Assembly: GCA_050084985.1 (NCBI GenBank)
Contig: JBITNC010000002.1
Span: 28,954,001 to 29,018,000, forward strand
Reading direction: 5' to 3'
Source: Nageia nagi
Taxonomy: Eukaryota > Pinophyta
Length of the DNA: 64,000 nucleotides
Within the stretch, counting starts at the first letter, position 1. Each line of letters begins with the position of its first letter. A program made the position numbers and the translations under genes. Under the pieces are notes generated by a model. That model had not been told where the DNA came from. It did no database searches and saw nothing but the letters and a program-made list of their open reading frames with translations. Below, in pieces: positions 49,311 through 59,084 of the stretch.

Positions 49311-50152
49311 TTGGTGTGGAAGCTCTTCTTCTACATTTTGGAGGTGCTTCATCCTTCTCAAATTTGGAGATCTTAATCCTAATCTTCATTGTGAGGTAAA
49401 AGGTTTGCAAAGGTATAACCTTCTATCCTTCTTTAACTAAGTTCATTATGATACTAGTTTTTTGTATGATTATGCTAGCTCAATGTCTTAGCAATACCAT
49501 AATATATTTTTGCTACTCTCTTCTTACTAACAATATTTTATGTTAGTAATCTATTTTTAATGTACAAAGAAAATGCTTTTTTTTTGTGAGCAAAAATATA
49601 TTATGATAGCATCTTATTGAAAAGATTTTTTACAATAGTCTTTTGTGAAAAATATCAAAAAAAGGGAGGAAGGTGCAATTTTTTTTACATATTTTATTGT
49701 TGAAATAAAGTGGAGGACTTTATTTACAAGTTTTTTGAAATATTTACATAATTTCTAGAGGTAATTGTTTTAAAATTTAAAGCAAATATGGGGATATTTG
49801 CCCTCTCTCATTTTTTTATTGTTGAAATAAAAAAATGGAAAACTTTACAAGTTATTTGAAACATTTACAATATATTCAAAAATTATAAATTTTTGAAGGG
49901 ACAAAATAATAAAGTTTACAAATAAATCTAATACATTGCAAAGGGTCTGTAACTGTTTGACAAAATGACTCAGCACTGAGGACGACCTCTTCTCCTCCCT
50001 CGCGACCTCTCCTCCTCTCCTCTGCTGGACCAATTGAGTTTCTTGGACTGCAGTGCTCGCACGGTGACTAGCCAGCACACACAGAGTTTTTCTTGGACTA
50101 CAATGTTTGTAGGAGATGCATAAAATAGATACATTGAAAGGTTGCAAAAGAG

Positions 50153-50299
50153 GCACACGAATTGCTTGATAAGATGCACGATGCAGACACCATTGTGTGG
50201 ATTGAAATGATCGTAGGATTCGCACGTTTGGCGTACGCCCATGAAATTTTCGACTGTATGTCTGAACGAGACATCTTCTCATGGACTGATAATTTTTAG
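50153..50299 (+). pseudogene. PPR-repeat fragment 1 in element G
   Basis: The frame reads AHELLDKMHDADTIVWIEM, then IVGFARLAYAHEIFDCM and SERDIFSWTD, ending at TAG 50297-50299. This matches the plant PPR pattern A-x2-LFDKM-x3-D-x-V-x-W-x2-MI-x-G-x-A followed by A-x2-IFD-x-M-x-ERD-x-x-SW. PPR proteins bind organelle RNA and form very large families in land plants. About one and a half repeats, no start codon, so a fragment of a captured gene. Confidence 0.75.
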
Positions 50300-50439
50300 C
50301 TACCAAAGACATGGCTTTCCTCGATAGGCAATGACATTGTTTCGCCAAATGCTACAAAACAGCGGTAGTAGTCCTTACCGACAGCCTCCAGACCACGTTG
50401 CATGAGCTACCATGCACAAAATGACTACATTTTTTTTAT

Positions 50440-50745
50440 TTGTTTGAGCTACTAGTTTGTCGCATCTCTGAGCTTGTTAATCCCTCAGAAAGACTCTTTA
50501 AAACTAGATTCCTATCCATTTTGTAGTTGTGAATGCCATGGTAGACATGTATGCAAAACTTGGAAGCGTAGGGAAGTCACGTGACTTGTTTAACAAGGTG
50601 CATGTTGCAGACCAATGCCATGATCGCAAGAAATGCCCAAAATGGAATATTGAAAGGCTATGCACGTTGTATGACATGATGCATGCTGCAGACAAGAGTT
50701 TCATGACATGCAATGATCGTAGGATATATAAAAATGTCAAATGGG
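50440..50745 (+). pseudogene. PPR-repeat fragment 2 in element G
   Basis: In one frame 50523-50605 reads VVVNAMVDMYAKLGSVGKSR, then DLFNKV, the typical plant PPR segment VxNALVDMYAKCGSxxxARxLFxxM. Upstream, 50450-50520 has decayed matches, and downstream, in another frame, AMIVGYIKM near 50710-50735 is a further PPR-like piece. Frame changes separate the parts. Together with fragment 1 it indicates one captured PPR gene or transcript. Confidence 0.72.
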
Positions 50746-51189
50746 TCCACGCGGTGCAGACTGCACTCCCCCCACAGCCTCCTTCTTCGCATCTCACCCA
50801 TGCGTAGCAGTCTCCTCGCCATGAGTTTTTTTCTCAATGCCACTTCTCCTCTCCCCACGCACTGCTCCCTCACCGACCTGCATGTAAAACAAAGTTTGCA
50901 AGATATGCACAAAACATAGAGAAAGCTCGCAACCTCCTTCTCCCTCGCGCGTAGCTGTCTCCTCCTCTCTATGCTCTGTAGCAAGCTCATCTCCTCCCTC
51001 TTCTCTATCACCAGCCTCCTACGTAAGCCTCCTCTTCCTCCTTCACCATCTCTTCTCCTAAGCATGGCCACCATCGCCTCCATTACTGACCTTGAACTCT
51101 CTCCGGCTATCTTCTAAGCCTCCATGAAGGTCCTCTTCCTTCCCACGGTCAAGGTTGATGGCTGCCAACTCTTTACAAAGTATTCCTTG

Positions 51190-52040
51190 TCACTTAAATG
51201 CACTTAATTCTTGTTGACAACTTGCAAAAATAATGCTCTCCCAAAAAAAAAGCAACGTATCCTCTTCTTGAAGAAAAAGGGGGGTCATAATTTTACAACT
51301 ACAAAGCATTTAATTATTTTTTGACTTAGGAGTATTTTTTTAGTGCTTAAGGTAGACAAAGCATTAAAATTGCATGAAGTAGGGTATGGGTCTCCTATTA
51401 CAACTTGCACACATATACCTCTTAGGCATTTAATTTTTTTTACTTACTTGCTTACAAGTCAAATTGCTCCCATTAAATGCACTTAGGAGTACTTAGAAAT
51501 AATTCTAATATTTTACTCAAAATTGCATGTTTAAAATTACTAAAAGTGCACATGCAATTTTTTAATGCTAACCTCTTAGCATTTTTTGTAAGCATAGTAA
51601 TTTAGCCTAAGCATGCTATTTTTTAAGTAAATAAGGGAAAATTTTTACTTAAAATGCATACTTATAAGACAAGTCGTAGCATACAATTTTTTTTAGGGAT
51701 AAAACTTTAAGTGAAAAGGGGGGAATTGGTATAATTTTTACTTAAATTTTATCTAGATGCTAGACTTGTGATGCATAAACCTTATCTAGATATTGCATGC
51801 TAGACTTGTGATACATGTCTCTTTATCTTGAAAACGTGATGCATGTCTCTTATAAACCTTATCTAGATATTGCATGCTAGACTTATGATGCAAGTATTTT
51901 TATCTTGTTTGAAGAATAAAACATGCTTAGGACTTAAATTTTTAAGTTAAATAATGCATGTTATGAATTAAATGCTAAGTAGGACTTAGTTCTTTTATTT
52001 AATTCATTAAGTGCTTGAATAAATTGAGCAAAATATACAA
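51190..52040 (+). other. element G leader, AT-rich part with minisatellite
   Basis: No coding. A- and T-runs, ACTTAAATGCACTT-type words, and TTATCTAGATATTGCATGCT repeated near 51785, 51855 and partly elsewhere (about 51750-51970). Equivalent to the minisatellite part of the A and F leaders. Confidence 0.6.
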
Positions 52041-52640
52041 AATGTAAAAGTCCTTTAGGGGTTAGTACAAAACCCATTGGACTTTTTAAGGTTTTTCAAG
52101 CTCGTGTGGATGTTGCAATTTTACTTTACTTTATACTTTTGCACAATTTGCTTATACTTGCAAAAATGCAAATATTGAAAGTAACCCTTAAAATGAACAC
52201 ATCCGCACGTATTCTTCCACAACATGACTTGTTTGGGGAGCCACAAGGTGAGGACAGGGCAGACTGGAGCCCTTTTAGTCTGAAGAACCGAGTGGTGGTA
52301 AGTTCGTCTTAATTGCCCCTAAGACCTCTGTTGGATTGGACATAACTCTATTAGGTGGACAGGCATGTGTGTAGTGATACCACATGTTCGCACGTCCATT
52401 CAGGGATTATCCTGATAACCTAGGAGGAAAACTGAAAACCTTAATCAAGATAATTAAAATGGCCGGTCCAAGATACGTCGGATCCTTGGAAAATAGTTGG
52501 TACTTCTCCTTGTGAGAGTATATTACTGACCAAGGTGAACTGGTTGAGGACTGGTAGTACCTGGGCTCCACCTTGCGAGCATCCAGGTGAAGGCCTAATT
52601 CTACATAAGAAAACAACCCCAACATTATTCCTCTACGGAT
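52040..52640 (+). other. conserved pre-gag block (element G copy)
   Basis: From TCCTTTAGGGGTTAGTACAA to CATCCAGGTGAAGGCC, alignable by eye with the A, D, F and C copies although they have diverged strongly elsewhere. No open frame is shared, so an RNA-level role is more likely than a protein. Confidence 0.65.
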
Positions 52641-52749
52641 CGTGGTTATAAGTTTGCACATGTGGGACATGTTTACTTATGTTTGATTTGTATAGATGGA
52701 AACTTGTAAAATTTGCATTCTTATTGCATATTTATTTTTTGTACAGATA

Positions 52750-54612
52750 ATGGTTGAAACCTTCATACCCAAGCACATACTCGACGATTCCAACTACGGC
52801 ATATGGGAACCTCGTATGAGAGCTGAGTTACAGGTAAGGAAGCTATGGTAGACAGTAAATGAAGATCTAGTTGCTCCTACAAATGAGAAGGCCCTTGAAA
52901 TTTACAACTCAAAGAATGAGTTAGCAACCTCAATGATCTATCGTGCAGTTTCAGATGACATCCTTCTCATGATTTCTTCCTCGACATCAGCAAAAGAAGC
53001 TTGGGACAGACTAAAGAAAATTTACCTTGGGTCCAAATTTTCAAGAAGGTTCACCATTCTACAAAAGTTGTTGCAGTATCATCAAGGAGAAGATGAAAGT
53101 GCCTTAATCTACTTGAACAAAATCATTGACCTCAGGACACAACTGGTTGGCTGTGGGTGCAATTGGATCAATGATGAGTTCATGGTCTTCATTATTCTTC
53201 AAAGCCTCTCTACAAAGTTCAGTAACTTTGTCACAGTTATGGAGACTAGGCTCGATGATGAAGAAGATGTTATCTCCCTTGATAATCTTTCTAGACTCCT
53301 TCTGAAACATGAAGAAACTTTGAACAAGAAAATGTTGAACATTTCTCTAAAGGATAATAGCATTGCTCTAGGAGCAACCAAAACTCCTTTCAAGAAGACG
53401 TTCAAACATTATAAATTCAAAGACAACAAATCCTCATCTACTATCAGGAAGCACAACAACTTCAGGCAAAGGAATGACAAAGCTGGATCAAGCAAACCAA
53501 CACCACAAGAAAAGTTTGATGGGAATTGTAACTTCTGTGGCATCTTTGGGCACAAAGAGTATGATTGTCGCAAAAAGAAATTTGCTCAAAAAGGAAAGGG
53601 AAATGCAAATGTGAGAAATTTCAATAATAAAAAGAAGAACAAGCATGCTGCTTCTGTTGCCTACTACTCAATGACTCAAACTATTTCAAATGATTGGATT
53701 ATTGATTCAGGATGCACTAATCACATGTGTTATGAAAAGGATAAGTTTGAAAATTTTCATAAGTACAACAAGGATACAGTTGTGATAGGTGATAATACAG
53801 TCCTTGATGTTCAAGGAATAGGGAATGTGAAGATTCATGGAAAGGTGCTTGATTATGTCTTTTATGTGCCTACGCTAAGGATGAATCTTATCTCTGTAAT
53901 TCAGATTACAAGGACAGGATGCTCATTTGAGTTTACCTCACACTCCTGGTGTGTTAAGAAAGGACTTGCCACTTTGATGAAAGGATCAGTAAAGAATGAC
54001 CTTTATATTGTGGATCAAGTACCTTCAAAGATTTATCTTGCTTCAAATGTGTGTTCAAAAGGTAATCTTTGGCATCAACGATTAGGGCACCTTAACTACA
54101 AGAGTATTCAAGATATGAAAAATCAAGAACTTATGGAAGGTTTACCTAATATTTCACCCACAATTGGTCTTTGTGAAAGGTGCATTCTTGGAAAGATGAA
54201 TAGGCAAAAGTTTGAAAAGGATAAGGCAACTCGGGCTACTCGTCCTCTTCAGCTTGTGCATTCAGATTTGATGGGTCCATTTCAGACTAAGTCTCTAGGG
54301 GGAGCTTCTTATGTTCTGACCTTCATTGATGACTTCAGTAGGATGACATTTGGTTATCTACTTGAGCACAAGGATCAAACTTTTGATCGATTTAAAGACT
54401 TCAAGGCACTTGTTGAAAATCAAACTGATTTTAAGATCAAAATGCTGAGATCTGACAATGGGGGTGAATATAATAGCAATGAGTTTAACGATTATTGTGT
54501 TAAACATGGGATCAAGCAGCAATTCATAATCCCTTACACCCCTCAGCAAAATGGAGTTGCTGAAAGAAAGAATCGCACCATTATGGAAATGGCAAGATGC
54601 ATGTTGGGTAAC
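52750..54612 (+). pseudogene. element G gag-protease-integrase, 5' part of gag-pol
   Basis: Polyprotein frame from ATG 52750 (MVETFIPKHILDDSNYG). An in-frame TAG at codon 34 (52849-52851) stands where relatives have Gln. From there 570 codons are open (52933-54645). Domains: UBN2 Gag; CCHC zinc knuckle 53527-53568 (CNFCGIFGHKEYDC); protease Asp-Ser-Gly at 53704-53712; GAG-pre-integrase from about 54067 (LWHQRLGHLN...CERC); integrase with Asp 54265-54267, Asp 54454-54456 and Glu 54562-54564, giving DD35E spacing. Element J interrupts right after MLGN. Confidence 0.95.
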
Positions 54613-54719
54613 TGTAGATTCCTACATAGTAAATCCTTGAAGTGAAGCCCCGGGGTACTTTACTTCGATCATGGATTTACTTTAAGATCCCCGGGAGTTT
54701 TTCCGGAGTAGATAAAGCA

Positions 54720-55400
54720 GCCCTGAGTCAGAGTAAAGTTTTTCGGAATGGAATGGAGACGTTGCGGAGGATAAGATAGTCATATTTTGGTGAAGACCGG
54801 ATTCCGGAAATGGTGAGATCAGTAAAGGGAATTAAAAAGCCCGAAGTTATTGAGTAAAGCATTCCGGAACGAAATGAGGTCAGCATAGAAGATAAGGCGG
54901 TCAGGTTTCGATAAGGATCGAGTCCGGAAGAGTTGACGTCAGCAAGTAGTAATTTAGTATCCGGAGCCATTGAGTAAAGCATTCCAGATAAATGAAAGAT
55001 GACGTCACGGGGGAAGCGACGTTCACATTTTGAATGGAACCGGGTTCCGGAGATGATGAGTTCAGCAAGGGGAACTAAAAGGCCCGGAATCAGTGAATAG
55101 AGCATTCCGAACATATGAAGGTGATGTCACATATAGAACAAAGTCCACATTAGTGAATAAAACCAGGCCCTGGAAGCGATGAGATCGATGCAATTCTCTC
55201 CAGAAGACGGAGCGTTTCGGAAGTCCGGAAATGACGTCACAATGAAAGATAAAGTTTACATTTACAAAGTAAACCAGAGCCCAGAATAGATGACATCAGC
55301 GAGAGTAATTTAATATCCGGAGCCAATGAGTGGAGTATTCCGGAGATATGAAGCTGATGTCAGGGGAAGAAATAAGATTTCCATTTGGAATGAAATCAAG
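54720..55400 (+). repeat. six 118-bp U3 repeats with bZIP-type sites
   Basis: The word GAGTAAAGCATTCCGGA and its variants recur near 54727, 54848, 54967, 55088, 55207 and 55324, a period of about 118 bp. Each unit carries TGACGTCA or a variant: exact at 54923, 54998 and 55229; TGATGTCA at 55118 and 55349; TGACATCA at 55282. TGACGTCA is a known core for bZIP factors. The 3' LTR holds the same array. Confidence 0.8.
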
Positions 55401-55653
55401 TCCCGAAGGCAAACGGGCCCGCAAAGAAAGATTGAAGAGCCTGGGCCAGAGAATTGAGCATCCCGAAAGAGAGGAAGTCTGCAAGATGCCTGAGCACAAT
55501 CATCAGGGAACCGTATCGTCGGCAATCCGCCCAATTTTGTAACAGTCGGCCAAGTGGCGTATGTAGGTGATGTGAATTCAAGAAGGCCAGAATCTTGAGG
55601 TCATTTTTGTAAACGTTTCTATTCTGCAAATCTTGTAACTGTTATTACTACAG

Positions 55654-55661
55654 TATAAATA
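55654..55661 (+). promoter_or_regulatory. TATA box of element J 5' LTR
   Basis: TATAAATA about 250 bp downstream of the U3 repeats; duplicated at 58516-58523 in the 3' LTR. It probably sets the RNA start. Confidence 0.7.
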
Positions 55662-56233
55662 TATGAAAATAAAGTGAAACTAGGGTCGGAAGCCTAGTAT
55701 TGCCCTTTACATTTGTTCTCGAAGACCTGTAGTTTTTGGCCGGCAATATGATACCATCTTGACCTTTCTTGTCTAGCACTCGTAATTGTTATTCTTAATT
55801 TGGTTACATTGTGGCAGCTTAGCTTGTTTCCTGAATAATAATCGCGAGTTGCTAGTATAACTGTGTCTGCTACATGGTAGAGTAGAAGCTGGGAGGCTAT
55901 TCAGAGAGTGAGAACTTGTTCTGTGGCTGCGACACTAGATTCAGGCCAAGGTTTCGCATACTGCGAAAGCCCGCGCTGAACTAGTGATCTACCTTTGCTT
56001 TCTCTCTCGTTACCCTATCCTTTTTACTTCCTTTCCTGTTACCCTATCCTTTTGCTTGAATTTCTCGCACCCTACCCTTTTGTCTCTTTCCTGTTACTTT
56101 TTCTCTACCCAATGGATAAGGAACCGGCCTTCTCCGGAGAGCAGGCTGCTCCCACAGTCTGTTCATGATTTACTTTGGTTAAGATTGTTCCAGGCGCACA
56201 TATTACACAATCTCGATCAACAGTATTTCTTTT

Positions 56234-56251
56234 TGGCACGCCCGGTGGGAC
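56234..56251 (+). other. element J primer-binding site
   Basis: TGGCACGCCCGGTGGGAC starts eleven bases after the LTR end. It begins with TGG as a tRNA 3'-end complement should and differs from the iMet-type site of the Copia elements. I cannot assign the tRNA without a search. Confidence 0.65.
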
Positions 56252-56370
56252 ACGAAGAAACTTATTGGCGACTCTGCTGAAGCACTATCCATGGTATGTA
56301 TTAAAGCAAATTATTTGTAAATATCATATGTGCTTTTGAACCTGTCATTTTCTTTTGCAACCTGGAGTTT

Positions 56371-57309
56371 ATGTGGACAAGATCTAAAACTAGAGCAGCA
56401 AAAGAAGCACCGGAGTTTAGGAAGTTAGATACTCCTAGGAGAAAGACCCTGATCAAGTCCAAGTCTCTGAATAGTGTCGACTCCCTAAAATCCTTTATCA
56501 AGCCAGAATTATCCAATCTTCATACTAGAAATACCTTCCCTGGAATGGCTAATCCAGCCCAGAATATTTATCCAGAATGGGACAATGGAGTACCAATAGC
56601 CCTGACGGTATTGCATGATATCCCAGCAAATGTTTTCAAAACCCTTCCGGAGTTTGATGCAACTTCAGAAAAAACAGCTTATGAGCACTGTGTGGATGTA
56701 GCCGGCCTAGCAAAGATTCACAATATTCAGCATGAAGATATTATGGTGAGATTACTGGCTCAGTCTTTCAAAGGAAAGGTCCTGGATTGGTACAGGGGCC
56801 TTCCTAATGGATCCATCACTACTTGGGCTCAACTGGCAGAGCCCTTTATCTTGGAGTTTAATGAATTAGGGGATCCCTTTTCCTTGTTAACACAGTTCAC
56901 TTCAATCAAAAGATATGAACAAGAAAATATCCCGGATTTCAACATTAGATTCCAGAAAACTTGGATGAGAGTACCCATGCCAGTCAGGCCTCAACGATTT
57001 CAAGCCTTAATGTATTACTTGAGAGCCTTTCCTCCGGATCTCTCTCTGCAAATCCAAAATTCCGGAGTGAATACTTTCCCAGAGGTCTATAGACAAGCAG
57101 TGTATGTTGAATCCTATCTTATTGCAGTTGGAAAATTACCAAGTCGTATGCCAATGCCTTATGTTCCAATAACCGCACAACAGCAGATTTGGAGACCTCC
57201 AGAGATCAGTTCAGTACCACCTCTAGCAAGCATCCCCGCCCCTGTCCAACAGTGGCCAGTATCGACGGTCGAAAATCAAATCTGGATACGTCCAAAGAAG
57301 GACATTTAG
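56371..57309 (+). CDS. Gag protein of element J
   Basis: A 312-residue open frame, the only uninterrupted retrotransposon gene in the window. It would form the particle shell that packages the element RNA in the cytoplasm. Seen: a basic N-terminus (MWTRSKTRAAKEAPEF), then the Retrotrans_gag pattern at residues 80-220 (LPEFDATSEKTAYEHC, LLAQSFKGKVLDWYRGLPNG, FTSIKRYEQENIPDFNIRFQ), and a Pro/Gln-rich tail. No zinc knuckle is visible, which is unusual if the protein binds RNA by itself. The start is the first ATG after the primer site in this frame. The stop is 165 bp before the 3' LTR. Only a Gag function is supported; the partner element is not in the window. Confidence 0.85.
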   Translation: MWTRSKTRAAKEAPEFRKLDTPRRKTLIKSKSLNSVDSLKSFIKPELSNLHTRNTFPGMANPAQNIYPEWDNGVPIALTVLHDIPANVFKTLPEFDATSEKTAYEHCVDVAGLAKIHNIQHEDIMVRLLAQSFKGKVLDWYRGLPNGSITTWAQLAEPFILEFNELGDPFSLLTQFTSIKRYEQENIPDFNIRFQKTWMRVPMPVRPQRFQALMYYLRAFPPDLSLQIQNSGVNTFPEVYRQAVYVESYLIAVGKLPSRMPMPYVPITAQQQIWRPPEISSVPPLASIPAPVQQWPVSTVENQIWIRPKKDI

Positions 57310-57474
57310 TATTGAGATGGGATGCAGATAGAGCATTTAAAAAAAAATTCGAATCTAAGTGGTTCCGGAGCTTATGTAGTAGATAAATGCATCGGCATTA
57401 TTTTGGTATTATTTTGACTGGGTTACAAATTTCTCTTTGATAAAGGTGAAATTTTCCCTCAGAGGTCGCCATAA
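57310..57474 (+). other. element J sequence between gag and 3' LTR
   Basis: Short non-coding tail with an A9 run. No clear polypurine tract lies directly before the LTR: the last bases are CAGAGGTCGCCATAA. A purine-rich GATAAAGGTGAAA sits about 25 bp upstream. Confidence 0.6.
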
Positions 57475-59084
57475 TGTAGATTCCTACATAGTAAATCCTT
57501 GAAGTGAAGCCCCGGGGTACTTTACTTTGATCATGGATTTACTTTAAGATCCCCGGGAGTTTTTCCGGAGCAGATAAAGCGACCCTGAGTCAGAGTAAAG
57601 TTTTCCGGAATGGAATGGAGACGTTGCGGAGGATAAGATAGTCATATTTTGGTGAAGATCGGATTTCGGAAATGGTGAGATCAGTAAAGGGAATTAAAAA
57701 GCCCGGAGTTATTGAGTAAAGCATTCCGGAACGAAATGAGGTCAGCATAGAAGATAAGGCGGTCAGGTTTCGATAAGGACCGAGTTCGGAAGAGTTGACG
57801 TCAGCAAGTAGTAATTTAGTATCCGGAGCCATTGAGTAAAGCATTCCAGATAAATGAAAGATGATGTCACGGGGGAAGCGACGTTCACATTTTGAATGGA
57901 ACCGGGTTTCGGAGATGATGAGTTCAGCAAGGGGAACTAAAAGGCCCGGAATCAGTGAATAGAGCATTCCATACATATGAAGGTGATGTCACATATAGAA
58001 CAAAGTCCACATTAGTGAATAAAACCAGGCCCTGGAAGCGATGAGATCGACGTAATTCTCTCCAGAAGACGGAGCATTCCGGAAGTCCGAAAATGACGTC
58101 ACAATGAAAGATAAAGTTTACATTTACAAAGTAAACCAGAGCCCGGAATAGATGACATCAACGAGAGTAATTTAATATCCGGAGCCAGTGAGTGGAGTAT
58201 TCCGGAGATATGAAGCTGATGTCAGGGGAAGAAACAAGATTTCCATTTGGAATGAAATCAAGTCCCGAAGGCAAACGGGCCCGCAAAGAAAGATTGAAGA
58301 GCCTGGGCCAGAGAATTGAGCATCCCGAAAGAGAGGAAGTCTGCAAGATGCCTGAGCACAATCATCAGGGAACCGTATCGTCGGCAATCCGCCCAATTTT
58401 GTAACAGTCGGCCAAGTGGCGTATGTAGGTGATGTGAATTCAAGAAGGCCAGAATCTTGAGGCTGTTTTTGTAAATGTTTCTATTCTGCAAATCTTGTAA
58501 CTGTTATTACTACAGTATAAATATATGAAAATAAAGTGAAACTAGGGTCGGAAGCCTAGTATTGCCCTTTACATTTGTTCTCGAAGACCTGTAGTTTTTG
58601 GTCAGCAATATGATACCATCTTGACCTTTCTTATCTAGCACTCGTAATTGTTATTCTTAATTTGGTTACATTGTGGCAGCTTAGCTTGTTTCCTGAATAA
58701 TAATCGCGAGTTGCTAGTATAACTGTGTCTGCTACATGGTAGAGTAGAAGCTGGGAGGCTATTCAGAGAGTGAGAACTTGTTCTATGGCTGCGACACTAG
58801 ATTCAGGCCAAGGTTTCGCATACTACAAAAGCCCGCGCTGAACTAGTGATCTACCTTTGCTTTCTCTCTCGTTACCCTATCCTTTTTACTTCCTTTCCTG
58901 TTACCCTATCCTTTTGCTTGAATTTCTCGCACCCTACCCTTTTGTCTCTTTCCTGTTACTTTTTCTCTACCCAATGGATAAGGAACCGGCCTTCTTCGGA
59001 GAGCAAGCTGCTCCCACAGTCTGTTCATGATTTACTTTGGTTAAGATTGTTCCAGGCGCACATATTACACAATCTTGATCAACA
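57475..59084 (+). repeat. element J 3' LTR
   Basis: Same length (1,610 bp) as the 5' LTR with no indel seen. I count about 35 differences by eye (about 2%), nearly all transitions, many at CG or CCGG-type positions. TATA box at 58516-58523. Followed by target duplication GTAAC. Confidence 0.95.

Larger units (their letters stand above)
49960..51190. other. captured, C-rich and gene-derived segment in element G leader
   Basis: GC-richer than its flanks, with CTCCTCC-type low complexity at both ends (49980-50040, 50935-51070) around a central part containing PPR-gene fragments. Several long overlapping frames on both strands (for example 49845-50348 and 50658-51083, minus) read through it and are shadows. 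It is the counterpart of the unrelated inserts in A, D, F, B and K. Confidence 0.65.
49396..52746 (+). other. predicted leader intron of element G
   Basis: The donor-like GTGAG|GTAAAAGG has GT at 49396-49397. The acceptor-like TATTTATTTTTTGTACAG ends at 52746, three bases before the gag ATG. Most relatives keep GAG|GTAA at the start of the leader, and F and C keep a pyrimidine-TATGTAG acceptor just before gag. Splicing would remove the variable segment, the minisatellite and the conserved block and place the gag ATG about 450 nt or less from the RNA start. This is inferred from splice-site resemblance only; no transcript has been seen. Confidence 0.5.
54613..56222 (+). repeat. element J 5' LTR
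   Basis: A 1,610-bp LTR. U3 contains about six 118-bp repeats rich in TCCGGA and TGACGTCA-like sites (54720-55400). A TATA box TATAAATA lies at 55654-55661. Its GC content and CG density are far above those of the Copia LTRs around it. Confidence 0.95.
54613..59084 (+). mobile_element. element J: Gag-only (TR-GAG-like) LTR retrotransposon
   Basis: A 4,472-bp element, target duplication GTAAC (54608-54612, 59085-59089), with two 1,610-bp LTRs TGTAGATTCC...GATCAACA. The interior is only 1,252 bp: primer site, one Gag frame, and about 165 bp to the 3' LTR. No protease, RT, RNase H or integrase. Gag-only elements with terminal repeats are described in plants as TR-GAG; they need an autonomous partner. 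The Gag is of Ty3/Gypsy type. It splits G's integrase. Confidence 0.93.

Noticed and set aside
50658-51083. 141-codon minus-strand frame in G's leader
   Set aside because: Arg-rich translation of CTCCTC-type low complexity running antisense to the PPR fragment; a shadow frame.
56371-57309. An endogenous viral (pararetrovirus) capsid gene
   Set aside because: Flanking 1,610-bp LTRs, target duplication and primer site show an LTR retrotransposon; no movement protein or other viral gene is present.
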